Source: Symbiodinium natans
Lineage: Eukaryota > Sar > Dinophyceae > Suessiales > Symbiodiniaceae
Direction: 5' to 3'
Assembly: GCA_905221605.1 (NCBI GenBank)
Contig: CAJNDS010001030.1
Location: 1-40,485 of the forward strand
DNA: 40,485 nucleotides
The notes below the pieces were generated by a model. It was not told the DNA's origin and ran no database searches. It saw only the letters and a list, made by a program, of their open reading frames with translations. The translations under genes were made by a program, and so were the position numbers. Shown piece by piece: positions 1 through 9,600 of this stretch. Positions within the stretch are counted from its first letter, which is position 1, and every line of letters begins with the position of its first letter.

Positions 1-1
1 C

Positions 2-3000
2 GAAATCCAATGCATCGGGGAGCTTATCCTCGCGTTAGGGGGAAAAGAAAGCTCGAGCCAAGAGAAGGTTTGGAGCTCCCCGTCCGATGTGCCAGTTGAA
101 GCCGTGGGGCCACGTTCCCCAGGGCTCCCACAGCCTGCGACTGCAAGTGGGTTGGGGGTAGGATTGGACCGTGGAGGTTTGCACACTGCTGAGGTTGCAG
201 GTGGTCCTTCCGCGGCCCGTGTCCTGGGCGCGACGGACGGCGATTCCCCTTTGCGCGCGAAGCTTGCTGCGCTAGAGATGGAGATAGAAGCCCTGAAGCG
301 AGGTTCAGACGGCGGAGGTTCGCAGACCGGGTCCCAACACCCGGCGGGCGATCTCGCCGCCGCACTCGCCGCCCAAACTGAGGCGCTGAAAGAAGCGTTA
401 GCGCAGAGGGGCGGGCAAAGCTCCATAACTACGGTCAAAACTGACCTCACTTGGCCGACGCTGACCGACGACAAGTCGGACGCGCGAGACGTTGTCCTGT
501 TCTACGAGGAGTTCGAGGACGTCTGCGCGCTGGCCAACAACTGTCGCGGTATGAGTGCGCGCGAAAAGCTGTTAGCGCTACGCGGGCGCTGCCGCGGCTC
601 GCGCATGAAGACGTACACGAACGCGTACCGCGCAGCGTGGAAGTCGGGAGAGGTTCTCTCAGATCCACAGGCGGTGTATGACCGCATCAAGAACAAGCAC
701 TTGATGTTCGGGGAATCGCGGGAGGAAAGAGAAGTCCGCGTGGATGGTGAGCATGCCTCTCTCGCTAAGGGTAAGCTCACAGGCCACCAATTCGAGCCTT
801 TGTTTGAGGCCTCGATCGCGGACCTTGAGGCGGTAGGTCTTGGGAAGACCCCTCGAGAGTTGTATCTCTCGTACCTCCGCAAGATGCCCCCTTATCTCCA
901 AAAGGAGATCCGGAACGACAAACGGTTGTGGCCTGGCGATCCCAAGGATGGCGGGTTGCGAGGACCGCAGACTTGGGAGGAGAGCCACAAGGTCGTTCTG
1001 GAGTACGAGCAGAGGGAAGCAGCTCACAGGGCTGTTTCCCACTCTGTGTACGCGGCCACAGGTTCGCAGAGCGCGGACCCGGCGGTCGCGCTGGCTGAGG
1101 CTCAGAAGGAGATTAAGAGCCTCAAGGCCGCTGCGAAGGCTGCTGCGAAAGGAGCAGCTGCCGCGGCCAAAGCTGGCGCGGACCAGACGTTTGCAGCTGC
1201 GTCGAAGGGAGCTGGCAAAGGAGCGGACAAGAAGATCTGCTTCCACTTTCGCGATCATGGGAATTGCCCGAAAGGGGATGCCTGCCCGTACAGCCACGAC
1301 AAGGAGCTTCGCAGAAAAGCTCTCGCGGCCAAGAAGGGTGACCAAACCTTTGCCACTGCGAAAGGTAAAGGCAAGGGGAAGGGAGGTGGCAAGGCAAAAG
1401 CCAACGCAAAGCCTAAGGCTGCGGCCAAAGGCGCGGCAAAGCCACCAGGCACTGTTTGCCCCTTTTTCTCCAAGAATGGGTCGTGCAAGAAAGGAGCCAG
1501 CTGCGACATGGTCCACAACTTGACGACCTCAGGAGGGACGCCGGCCTTGCCTGCCAACTGGGCCCCGCCCTCCGGTGCTTCCATGTCTAACCCCTTCGCC
1601 GCGTTCAGTGTCCAGATAGGCAGCTCAGGCGTCCAGGCAGGCGTCTTAGGAGCCGCAGGACACGCCGCGGTGCAGCAGCACGCGCTTCCGTTAAGCAAGG
1701 GCGGGCGGGACAAGTTCGCCACCCTGGACGATCTGCCGAAGGACTGGTGGAACCTGGCGGACAACGAGCAAGGAGGCTACCAGTACAGGACGGTGGTCCA
1801 GGTCCTCGACCGCAAGGTCGAGTGCATGCTTGACGGTTGCGCCGGCGCAAACCACGTGACCGAGGAACTCGTGGTAGGCATGATGAACCGGGCTGCAGAG
1901 CTGGGGATCGGCACTGAGGATCCTGGCTTCCCGGTCGTGAGACTTGAAAAGTGGGTCCACCCCGAATACGTGCATGGAATTGCTTCGGGAGCCCCCGTTC
2001 CTCTGAAGGGGGCAGCAGTCTTGCGCGTCACGCTGCTGGAAGGCAGGACGGCGGACGACTGTCGCCCCAACACCGAAATTTTCGTGCGATGTAAAATCGC
2101 AGCCAGGGGTACGTCCGATTGGCACGGACTTATCCTCGGCGGCAGAGCGCTGGACTGCGCCGGAAGGATGGGCTTGGGATTCAGGCCGGGTCCCGACTTT
2201 CACGTCCTTGACACGCTGGGAATCAGGATGCCCAGATGTGAAGATCACAGTAGGACTCGGAAGGACAGGGCCTATGCCTTTGAAGCGCGGTTGTCAAGCC
2301 TGGACGACGCGTCATGCACCGAGCCTGGGGGCGGAAGTCGTGAGCTTCTCCGCTATGACGGGGAAGAGCCGCTCGAGCTCTCGCCAGGTGATGGGGTGCT
2401 GGTGCCAGTCGTGCGGGAGGCAGGAGTCTCCGCAGAGGGATCCCTGTCCGAGGTTGTGCTTCCGGTTGAGTGCGGGGTTGAGGCTGTGCCAGGTCTCTGG
2501 CCCACAGGAGAGGGTAAAGGGTTTGTTTTGCTTGCAGCCCAAGAGTGTGATCACTCTCTCCAGCCGGGCGAGGTTGTTGCGGAAGTGCGTTCCGGCCTCG
2601 TCAGCACTGCGGCTTGTGGTTGTGGCGCGATTGAGACGGTGTTCGAGTCAGAGCCGTCTCCGCAGGCATGTGCGGATTGTGGGGTCGCCGTTGCTTCGGT
2701 TGACCATGACCCGTGCTTTGCTTGCGGGGCCGCGTCCAGGGCCGCGGCAAGAAGCTTCCAAGGTTCCTCGTGTGCGCGGTCCTTTGGGCGGCTGCGTACC
2801 GGCGCCAGGATCGGTGTGCTATCGGTCCTTGCTGCGGTGACTGTTCTCGCTTCGGTGTGGGGCGGGAGCGGCCCGGTTGGGCGCCCTGTTGAGGAGCCTG
2901 GAGTGCTTACTTGCTTGGACCACCTTCCAAGCGTCGACAGCTGGTGGGAGGCGCCAGGTGGTTACGCGTCTGTGTGGGGTAGGCGCCCTGCGCAGAAGGA

Positions 3001-3853
3001 CCTTGGGACCCTGGCGGTCGAGAAGGCGCCTTACGAAACGTGCTTGCTTCAGCGCGCAGGTGAGGCGTGGCGTCTTTGGGACACGAGGGATTTGCGTGTG
3101 GCGGAAAGCGTTGCGTGCAGCGATGAGGTTCCCGCCACCGAACGCCTCGCGGTCTTTAGGACGCGCAAGGGGCCACGCTGGGCTGGTTGGCGTGAGGGAT
3201 CGGCCACGGCTGGAAGAGGCGCAAGTGACGCTGTGCGCCCAGCAGACGCGGTCGACACGGCGCGCTGCCCGAGCTATCATATCGTGGAGAGCTGGGATAT
3301 CGACAAGATGATCGAAGAGCCTCCAACGGACTATTATTATGAGCAGCTCGCGGCAGATATGCGCGCCCGGCACCCTAAGGCGTGCCCGCACCTCCTCGAC
3401 CACCTCGTTTCCTTAGAGGGTTTCCTAGATAAGTCAATCTTGTTTGGGTTCTCGTTTGGGATCAGTAAGGCCGAAGTTTGTGTCTCCAAAGGTAAGCTCC
3501 TAGGACACAACATTGGGCGGGACGGGAGTTCGCCTGACGAAGAGCGTTGTCAGGCGGTGATTGACTTTCCCCCGCTCTGGGAGAAGCTTCACATTCAGCA
3601 ATTTTTGGGTTGCGCAGATTGGTTGCGCGGCTACCTGCCTGTTGAGTATGGGCACGCAGCCAAGATTTTAGGGCAGTGGCAGAAGCCAGGCGCCGTCTTT
3701 CCCGAAGGCGGGCTGGGCTCAGCCGCCACCGAGGGTTGCAAAGCCTTTAAAGCGATTAAGCGCATGATGCAGAACCGCATCAATTTGGCTACCTTCGATG
3801 AGGCCTCTGGTGTCCCCTTGAGCAGATCGCGGATGCTTCGGGCATCGCGGTAG
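2..3853 (+). CDS. Ty3-like retrotransposon polyprotein, 5' part: Gag, CCCH fingers, protease, RT thumb (5' partial)
   Basis: The frame is open from base 2 without a methionine, so the true start lies outside the window. A charged Gag-like region (about 430-1050) is followed by an Ala/Lys-rich linker and two CCCH zinc fingers of spacing C-x8-C-x5-C-x3-H (near 1238-1300 and 1454-1516), expected to bind template RNA. A retropepsin-like domain follows: MLDGCAGANHV near 1826-1860 stands where DTGA-type active sites lie, and ILGGRALD (about 2133-2160) matches the family's second motif. A Cys-rich stretch (2610-2750) and one hydrophobic segment (about 2803-2862) come next. From about 3400 the sequence reads as RT thumb/connection (GKLLGHNIGRDG, then IQQFLGCADWLRGYL), as in Ty3/gypsy Pol. 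No RT palm or YxDD box precedes it. The frame ends inside the start of RNase H, which continues in the -1 frame. Confidence 0.85.
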   Translation, partial: EIQCIGELILALGGKESSSQEKVWSSPSDVPVEAVGPRSPGLPQPATASGLGVGLDRGGLHTAEVAGGPSAARVLGATDGDSPLRAKLAALEMEIEALKRGSDGGGSQTGSQHPAGDLAAALAAQTEALKEALAQRGGQSSITTVKTDLTWPTLTDDKSDARDVVLFYEEFEDVCALANNCRGMSAREKLLALRGRCRGSRMKTYTNAYRAAWKSGEVLSDPQAVYDRIKNKHLMFGESREEREVRVDGEHASLAKGKLTGHQFEPLFEASIADLEAVGLGKTPRELYLSYLRKMPPYLQKEIRNDKRLWPGDPKDGGLRGPQTWEESHKVVLEYEQREAAHRAVSHSVYAATGSQSADPAVALAEAQKEIKSLKAAAKAAAKGAAAAAKAGADQTFAAASKGAGKGADKKICFHFRDHGNCPKGDACPYSHDKELRRKALAAKKGDQTFATAKGKGKGKGGGKAKANAKPKAAAKGAAKPPGTVCPFFSKNGSCKKGASCDMVHNLTTSGGTPALPANWAPPSGASMSNPFAAFSVQIGSSGVQAGVLGAAGHAAVQQHALPLSKGGRDKFATLDDLPKDWWNLADNEQGGYQYRTVVQVLDRKVECMLDGCAGANHVTEELVVGMMNRAAELGIGTEDPGFPVVRLEKWVHPEYVHGIASGAPVPLKGAAVLRVTLLEGRTADDCRPNTEIFVRCKIAARGTSDWHGLILGGRALDCAGRMGLGFRPGPDFHVLDTLGIRMPRCEDHSRTRKDRAYAFEARLSSLDDASCTEPGGGSRELLRYDGEEPLELSPGDGVLVPVVREAGVSAEGSLSEVVLPVECGVEAVPGLWPTGEGKGFVLLAAQECDHSLQPGEVVAEVRSGLVSTAACGCGAIETVFESEPSPQACADCGVAVASVDHDPCFACGAASRAAARSFQGSSCARSFGRLRTGARIGVLSVLAAVTVLASVWGGSGPVGRPVEEPGVLTCLDHLPSVDSWWEAPGGYASVWGRRPAQKDLGTLAVEKAPYETCLLQRAGEAWRLWDTRDLRVAESVACSDEVPATERLAVFRTRKGPRWAGWREGSATAGRGASDAVRPADAVDTARCPSYHIVESWDIDKMIEEPPTDYYYEQLAADMRARHPKACPHLLDHLVSLEGFLDKSILFGFSFGISKAEVCVSKGKLLGHNIGRDGSSPDEERCQAVIDFPPLWEKLHIQQFLGCADWLRGYLPVEYGHAAKILGQWQKPGAVFPEGGLGSAATEGCKAFKAIKRMMQNRINLATFDEASGVPLSRSRMLRASR

Positions 3854-6800
3854 GGGGCAGCGTCGTGCAGATGACGCGTGACTTGAGTCAGCTCAAAGTG
3901 CTTATGACGCACTCAAAGAGCTTGACCCCCGCGCAGCAGAACTGGCCGCCCTTGATACAAGAGGCGTTTGCCCAGCTCGAGGTAAAGCGGGCGACACGCC
4001 GCATGTTTGGCTCTATTCGGACTCTGTGTTGGACAGATCATGCCAACCTTACCCGAGCGCAAACGTCGGACATCGGAATGGATCCGAAACTCGTCCGGTG
4101 GGTTGCGGAGATCCTTATGGATGGGTCCGAAATAAGGAGTCTTAGCGGTCGCTCAGCGACGCTGGGTGACAGTTTTAGCCGCAATCCCAAAGATCGGGAT
4201 GCGCTCCTTGCGGCGAGGACGAAAGATCTCGAGGGCCTTTCGGGCCAACTCCGAGGTTTCGACCTGGACCAGTACCTCGGAGAGGGTACTGAGGGTGACG
4301 GACCCGTGCCCTGGGCGGTCGGCAACGACGCCGTCCCAGGGCCTGCGGGCCGTGTCCAGGCCGCGGCTGTGCCGATGTGCGTCGTCGCAGCGCTTCCGGT
4401 GCGCGTCATGGTTGTCTTTGACTACGCGCGTTGGAAAGAGCAGGACGCAGAGCTGACTGAAATCAGGCGCGTTTTTCAAGCGAGCCTCCCTGGAGTTTCT
4501 GTGGCTGTCAGGGGTTGTTGGGGTCCGTTTGAGGATACCGACGGGCTTGCCTCGCATTTTGATTGCGGGGCCGGCAGGCTCGCAGGGACCAAGAAGATCA
4601 AGCGGATCAGGGTCGACTTGCTTACTTCGTGTGCCAAGGTTCTTAGGGAAGCTTCGGGGTTTCGTCCGCAGTTCCTCGTAGGACTAGGGCAAGGCGGGCT
4701 TGTCACAGCCGTCCTTAGGTGGCCTTTGGTTGTTGAGCTCACGCTCCAAGCAAGGAACCTGCAGCGCAAGGAAGCCAGGGCTGTAGGAGAGGCTTGGGCG
4801 GGCATCAAGGCTATCTGGGCGGTGCGGCCACGCCTTTGGCGCACGCAGCAACGCCACTTGGAAGTGGCCGAGGCTTGTCCGGAACTCAAGAAGGATTTTC
4901 CGGAGCCTCCCCTGCGAGGTTTTGGGATCGTAGGGAAGCAGGCATTGGGGGCGGAGGTTCTGCGGTCCTTGAGGCTGGACGCGGTTCGTTCCATCGATGA
5001 TGCCAGCATTAGAGGGATGCTGGACGAACCGTCACGACCCCTCTGGGACCATGAGGGTCTGTGCATCTGCGGCAAGCGGACCTACCTGTTTTCTCGCTGC
5101 CCCGCCTGCATCGAGAAAGAGGCAGTCGATACCTCGGTAGAGATAGCCGAGCGGGAGGAACCCGAACCTCCGCTTGAGGGCGACCTTGAGGCCCATGAGG
5201 TGGGCCTAGAGGTCAACTCCGTCCTTGCAACTTTGGATAGGACAGGAGGTTTAGTTAGGGTTAGGTCCTCAACCATCCAGCAATGGGCGGTAGGGTTTAG
5301 GACTACGCCCAAAGATGCTCCAGTTCCCACTGCATATGGCATGCTGAGTGGGAAGATATGGAAGAAGAGCCATTCCATGAAGCTCAGCCTCGGCTCCCAG
5401 CACAAGGATCTTTCCAAGTGGGGCGATGTGAAGCCTTACTGGACCACATGGGTGGTCAGAGAAGATGGTGCTGTGGCGGCGGGGCACAACTGCTCGCCCC
5501 TGAATGTGGTTCAGGGCGACATCGTCGTGCATTGGTCGTCAGTGGTGAACTGGCACGGCCACAGACATGTCGTGAATGAGCAGTGTGAAGTGCTCTGGAG
5601 GTCTAATGGTAAAGAGGTTGCCTTAGACCCCTCCTTCGGCAAGCTGATAGCCCTTGTGGGTAGGGTTACTCAGGTCATTGGCTGGCGGGCAACCGGAGAA
5701 GCAGCTTCGGATCCCCGCAGGTCTACCCGGCAGGCGTCAAGGGTCCTTGCTCAATTCTCTTCGTCCAACGAGGGCGTAGAAGGGCATTGGACCGCGGGCG
5801 CTATCCGTCGCGGGAAGAATGCCAATGAGTGCAAGCTGAAGGGTAGAGTTTTGGCGTTTATGGGTGAAGAGCACAAGGGCCCTGCAGTGGTTCTAGAGCT
5901 CGTTAGCCATAGCCCCATCCTGTGCATTTGGGACCATTCCTCAACCAAGGTCAAGGTCGAGTTTAAGGGCGGTGTTCCGTCTTTGAGCCTGATCGCGGAG
6001 GAGGACGAAAATCGTCGTGAGCAGCTTGCGGTCGAGGCAAGGGACGCGGCGAACATTTCGGAGTTCCGAGTCACGGGATCCCTTCGTACGGCGTGGTACG
6101 AGGGTCAGCGGCGCGATCCCTCATTGGCGGGCTCGATTCGCAAGCCAGAGCCGCCAATGGAGATATCCGGAGACGGGTTGCTTGAGCGCGAGGTGACCCT
6201 CAGGACGGGTCAAACCGTCGTTGTCCCAGTGGTTCCCAACGGGGCTGCGGGCGCGAATGGGGTGACCTGGCGCCGCGCTTGCTACAATTCAGTCCACTGT
6301 GGAGTCCTTGGGGCCCATAGGTCTGCTGAGGTAACCATCAAGCTGCTAGAGAGGGCAGTCTGGTGGCCCGACTTAGAGAAAGATGTGCGGACCTGGGTCG
6401 CCAAGTGTCTCGCTTGCATTAAAGGCCGCTCTCGACCGACGAAGGTTGAAGCTCTTGCGGTCAAATGTGGCGCCGAGACATGCTGGCAGGAAGTCAGCGT
6501 GGACTGTGAAGGTCCGAACCGAGAGGACAGGGAGGGGCATAGGTACTCGCTTACGTACTTCGATTGCCTCAGTCATGCTGTCCTCCTCGAGCCGATGAGG
6601 TCTCTGACTCATGCTGAAGTCAGGAGGGCGTTCGTGCGCTGTGTGCTTCGCAGCAGGACGATCCCGAGCCTCATCAGGTCGGATAGAGGGCCAGAGTTCA
6701 AGAATGCGCTCATGGCAGAACTCAGCGCTATGCTTGGGACCGAGCGGCGGTTCAGCGCGCCCTTGAGGCCTTGTGAGTTAGGCGCAAACGAGCGGGTCCA

Positions 6801-6897
6801 CCAAGAAGTTCAAAAGGTGTTGGGTCAGGCAAGTCGGCGCCTCCCTTTCCGAAGCTTGGTCGGATTGGCTCGTGGTGGCGGAGTACGTCATAGATAA
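3802..6897 (+). CDS. Retrotransposon RNase H and integrase core
   Basis: This frame opens after a stop at 3799-3801 and continues the upstream polyprotein in the -1 frame; the RNase H start (ADASGIAVGG) precedes the first ATG at 3871. RNase H features are visible: the first Asp in DASG, LIQEAFAQLEVK, CWTDHANLT near 4030, and LGDSFSRNP as the distal Asp motif. Next comes an unassigned region (about 4400-5150) with GLGQGG and a Cys pair motif, CICG...CPAC. The integrase has an HHCC zinc module (about 6300-6420; WWPDLEKDVRTWV between the His and Cys pairs). Its catalytic triad is Asp at 6501-6503 (VDCEGP), Asp at 6682-6684 (SDRGPEF) and Glu at 6790-6792 (NERVHQE), with exactly 35 residues between the last two, the DD35E rule. 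The frame is lost just after the catalytic core; the C-terminus continues in another frame. Confidence 0.87.
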   Translation, partial: GLWCPLEQIADASGIAVGGSVVQMTRDLSQLKVLMTHSKSLTPAQQNWPPLIQEAFAQLEVKRATRRMFGSIRTLCWTDHANLTRAQTSDIGMDPKLVRWVAEILMDGSEIRSLSGRSATLGDSFSRNPKDRDALLAARTKDLEGLSGQLRGFDLDQYLGEGTEGDGPVPWAVGNDAVPGPAGRVQAAAVPMCVVAALPVRVMVVFDYARWKEQDAELTEIRRVFQASLPGVSVAVRGCWGPFEDTDGLASHFDCGAGRLAGTKKIKRIRVDLLTSCAKVLREASGFRPQFLVGLGQGGLVTAVLRWPLVVELTLQARNLQRKEARAVGEAWAGIKAIWAVRPRLWRTQQRHLEVAEACPELKKDFPEPPLRGFGIVGKQALGAEVLRSLRLDAVRSIDDASIRGMLDEPSRPLWDHEGLCICGKRTYLFSRCPACIEKEAVDTSVEIAEREEPEPPLEGDLEAHEVGLEVNSVLATLDRTGGLVRVRSSTIQQWAVGFRTTPKDAPVPTAYGMLSGKIWKKSHSMKLSLGSQHKDLSKWGDVKPYWTTWVVREDGAVAAGHNCSPLNVVQGDIVVHWSSVVNWHGHRHVVNEQCEVLWRSNGKEVALDPSFGKLIALVGRVTQVIGWRATGEAASDPRRSTRQASRVLAQFSSSNEGVEGHWTAGAIRRGKNANECKLKGRVLAFMGEEHKGPAVVLELVSHSPILCIWDHSSTKVKVEFKGGVPSLSLIAEEDENRREQLAVEARDAANISEFRVTGSLRTAWYEGQRRDPSLAGSIRKPEPPMEISGDGLLEREVTLRTGQTVVVPVVPNGAAGANGVTWRRACYNSVHCGVLGAHRSAEVTIKLLERAVWWPDLEKDVRTWVAKCLACIKGRSRPTKVEALAVKCGAETCWQEVSVDCEGPNREDREGHRYSLTYFDCLSHAVLLEPMRSLTHAEVRRAFVRCVLRSRTIPSLIRSDRGPEFKNALMAELSAMLGTERRFSAPLRPCELGANERVHQEVQKVLGQASRRLPFRSLVGLARGGGVRHR

Positions 6898-7435
6898 CAC
6901 TCCGGGACCCCACGGGTATACCCCGAGGGACCTAGAGCGGAGCTGGTCGCTCGCTCTACCACTTGAAAAGGACGTCCTGCGAGACGCCTTGCAGTTCGAA
7001 CCCATCTCTGATTGGGCTCGGAGCCAGTTTAAGCAGTTCTCGGAACTAGCTGCTGCGGTCCGAGAGCACTGGACGCGGTCTTCAGAAGCGCGGGCGAAAC
7101 TTGCAAATCGCCATAGGCGCACTGTGGACCTTAAGCCAGGAGACCGAGTGGTCTGGAACGCTCCGAGGGCCCGTTCAGAGGGGGCGGGGCGTGTGCCTTG
7201 GAAACCGGGTCTGACCGGCCCCTGGCGCGTGTTGGAAGTCAAGGGCCACAGGCTCACCTTGGAGCCCGTGTCGATGGAGTCGGGGGGTACTTCTTCCGCC
7301 CGGCGCGGCCCGATGGAGGCGCACGCAGAAGACTGCATTCTTGTTCCTGCGGATGCAGATGGCGCGGAATCCCGCGAGCCGGTCGTCTTTGAGGACGATG
7401 GAACCGGCGGGGACGGCCGTCTCGCCCCAGCTTAG
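6872..7435 (+). CDS. Integrase C-terminal domain (GPY/F-like), frame-shifted from the core
   Basis: This completes the integrase above in the +1 frame. Homology begins slightly upstream of the first start-like codon (SLSEAWSDWLVVAEY, about 6838-6880). VIDNTPGPHGYTPRDL is the typical end of the catalytic domain in chromovirus-type integrases. LANRHRRTVDLKPGDRVVW and PGLTGPWRVLEVKG (near 7110-7245) match the SH3-like GPY/F module that binds DNA non-specifically. The piece stops at 7433-7435; related reading continues in the -1 frame as the next entry. The two frame changes in 600 bases point to a decayed copy or to sequence errors. Confidence 0.8.
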   Translation: MVAEYVIDNTPGPHGYTPRDLERSWSLALPLEKDVLRDALQFEPISDWARSQFKQFSELAAAVREHWTRSSEARAKLANRHRRTVDLKPGDRVVWNAPRARSEGAGRVPWKPGLTGPWRVLEVKGHRLTLEPVSMESGGTSSARRGPMEAHAEDCILVPADADGAESREPVVFEDDGTGGDGRLAPA

Positions 7436-7464
7436 GGCAACAGGTTCAAGGCGACGCCAAGCAA

Positions 7465-9600
7465 GTGGAGTTCACGCTGACCAGGCGCGGGAGGGACTTC
7501 GTCCTCCGCCTTGGCGACCGCATTGCCTATCGGGGTGTAGGTGGAGGCCCTAAGGTGTGCAGGTTAGGACGGGTTACGCAGGTAGATGCTGCCCGTGCGC
7601 AGGTCGGCGTGCACCGCTATCTCCCCGACGCCAGCGGGGTTCGCGTCAAATGGCGGCTTGCATTCATCGCCGAGGACGGTGCGCTCACGCTTTCAGAGGG
7701 GACTCGTCCGGCCCACGAAGCGGTTTCCGTCAGGGAGATCATTTCCAAGATCGACCTGAACCGCGACGGCGTGCTTGCTGCAGCCTCGGCCAGAAAGTTG
7801 GACAAGGGAGCGTACTCGTTGCAGGACAGGACGCTCGAGAGAGCGTCTCGCGCCAGCACGGGTGTGCTCTCGATCCGAGAGGCCCTCGCGGACCTCTTGG
7901 TCGCGGAACCCCGCGTGTTGCAGCCTAGGGCTTCCCCAGAGTCGGGTGCTGTCGAGAGTTGGTTCCGGCAGTATTTCCTTGGAGGGGTTGCCGATGTCTT
8001 AGAGGTTGCTTGGGGTGACGCGGTCGTTTCCGACGCGGCTAGGAGGCACGGGTACAGGGTTGTTCCAGCTTTTGTGCAAGGCAAGCAGGCCTACGGGATC
8101 GCCTGGAACCTGGCCGCAGAAGGGCACTTAGAGGCAATTAGCGGCGCTGTTTCGCGCGCAGAGCCGAAGGTGCTCGTGATTGGGCTTGAGGGCAAGAATG
8201 TGCCCCGAGCTTTCCTTCAGCTAGTCGTCCGGTGTGCGCAGGAACGCACGCGCGCGGGCGCCCACGTCGCGCTGCATTTGCAGGCACAAAAAGGCGAGTG
8301 GGAACCCTGGCGGCTAGAGGAGTGGGGCGCCTTGTTTGGGACGCTCGCAGAGCCACGCTGGCCTTGGGCTTTCGTGCGGGCTGACATATGCCAGTTCGCG
8401 CGGGCCAGTGGCCGCGGCAACCTCGTTGAGAGCGGGGCCCTGTGGCTCGCCGATTTCAGCTTAGAATCGGTAGGTTTGAGGTGTAGTAGGCCGGATGCGT
8501 TAGGCGCAGTGCAGCACAAGCACGTTGGGCGCGCGCAAGCCGACTACAACCTCATAGGGGCGGCTTTCTGCGCATCGCTCCAGGACCTTGGTCTGAGGGG
8601 CGCAGAAGAGCTGTGCACCGCTGCAGTTGAAAGCTTTCCAGCCACTGCGGGTGCGGATAGCGCCGCGGCTGCGCCACAGCCCTCTCCAGTCGTTCCCCTC
8701 CCGGACGTGCGCTCGGGCGAGGACCTCACGCCAGCAGAGCGTGCGGAGCTGGATAAGGAGGTGGATAAGTATGCCGCTGAGAAGGAAGCGTTTTGGCGAA
8801 CCAAGGCGGACGCCAAGGACTGGGATTCCGTCCGGGCTGACCTTGAGGTCTATGCTCTTGCGGGCGAGAAGGTCGCGGAGGATCCTAGGCGCACCGAGGC
8901 CTATAGAGACCTCGTATGGTCGGGTTTGAAGATCGAGCCTGGACCAACCAGACCAGGGCTGACCGATGCTGACATCGCAGCCGTCAGGGAGGTCATACGG
9001 CGAAAGGCCGCTGGGTTCTGGGTGGAGGACACCACCAGGACCACGGTCAGGAAGTTCGCCCATGACTGCATCCCCACCAGGCCGCCGGTCTCGTCCCAGC
9101 CTCACAGTCTGAGGGGCGAGTCCGCGCAATGGGTCGACGACAAGCTTGAAGAAGAATGCAAGCGGGGTCAGTTGATCCGCGGCAGCTCGGCTGGGGGATC
9201 TGCGCCGTTTCCGACCAAGGAAATGCCCAGCTACAAGCGGCATAGGAAGCGACGCTTGGTGGTTGACTACCGCCGTGTGAATGCCCGAATTAAGCGCTCC
9301 ACGTACTATTGTCGGCGGGGTAGCGATGTGCTCGCCGCCGCAGTAGGTTCGGTTTGGTATACCTTCGTGGATGCGGTTAGTGGGTTTAATCAAATTAGGA
9401 ACACCAAGCGTGCTCGCGAGGTGTTGGCCATTGTGGCAAGATCAGGGAAATATCTCCCTGTCGGCCTCACCTTTGGCCCGATTACCGGCCCAGATGATTT
9501 CAACTTTGTGGCGGTGCGCGAAGCGTGCGCCAAAGGGGCAGTCGCAGCTCCGCAGAGCGCGTCGTCTGCTCTTGAAGCCTTAGGCGTTCGCGGTGCGCAC
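7465..9600 (+). CDS. Retroelement post-integrase region, methyltransferase-like region and RT palm half
   Basis: The frame is open upstream of 7465 to about 7393; the GTG at 7465 is only the first start-like codon. The first part (about 7465-7830) looks like a post-integrase beta-rich region. Residues around 7990-8470 (DVLEVAWGDAVVSDAARRHG, later RADICQFARA) resemble a degenerate Rossmann methyltransferase-like module; this is weak. RT proper begins near 9060 with an acidic primer-grip-like lead, KRRLVVDYRRVNARI (about 9250-9295) and FVDAVSGFNQI with the first catalytic Asp at 9370-9372. YLPVGLTFGPITGPDDFNF (about 9451-9507) is the Ty3-like motif just before the YVDD box. The YVDD segment itself is missing: the text jumps to REACAKGAVAAPQ. 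This half of RT should lie upstream of the thumb found at 3.4 kb. No stop separates it from the next gene. Confidence 0.72.

Noticed and set aside
659-1516. A 285-codon minus-strand ORF opposite the Gag region
   Set aside because: It lies wholly opposite the Gag and zinc-finger coding sequence. Its Ser/Leu/Arg-rich text is the complement of the Ala/Lys-rich linker.
3800-3853. A programmed -1 ribosomal frameshift site between RT thumb and RNase H
   Set aside because: No standard X-XXY-YYZ heptamer lies at the junction, and other frame breaks in the element suggest mutation; kept only as an open question.
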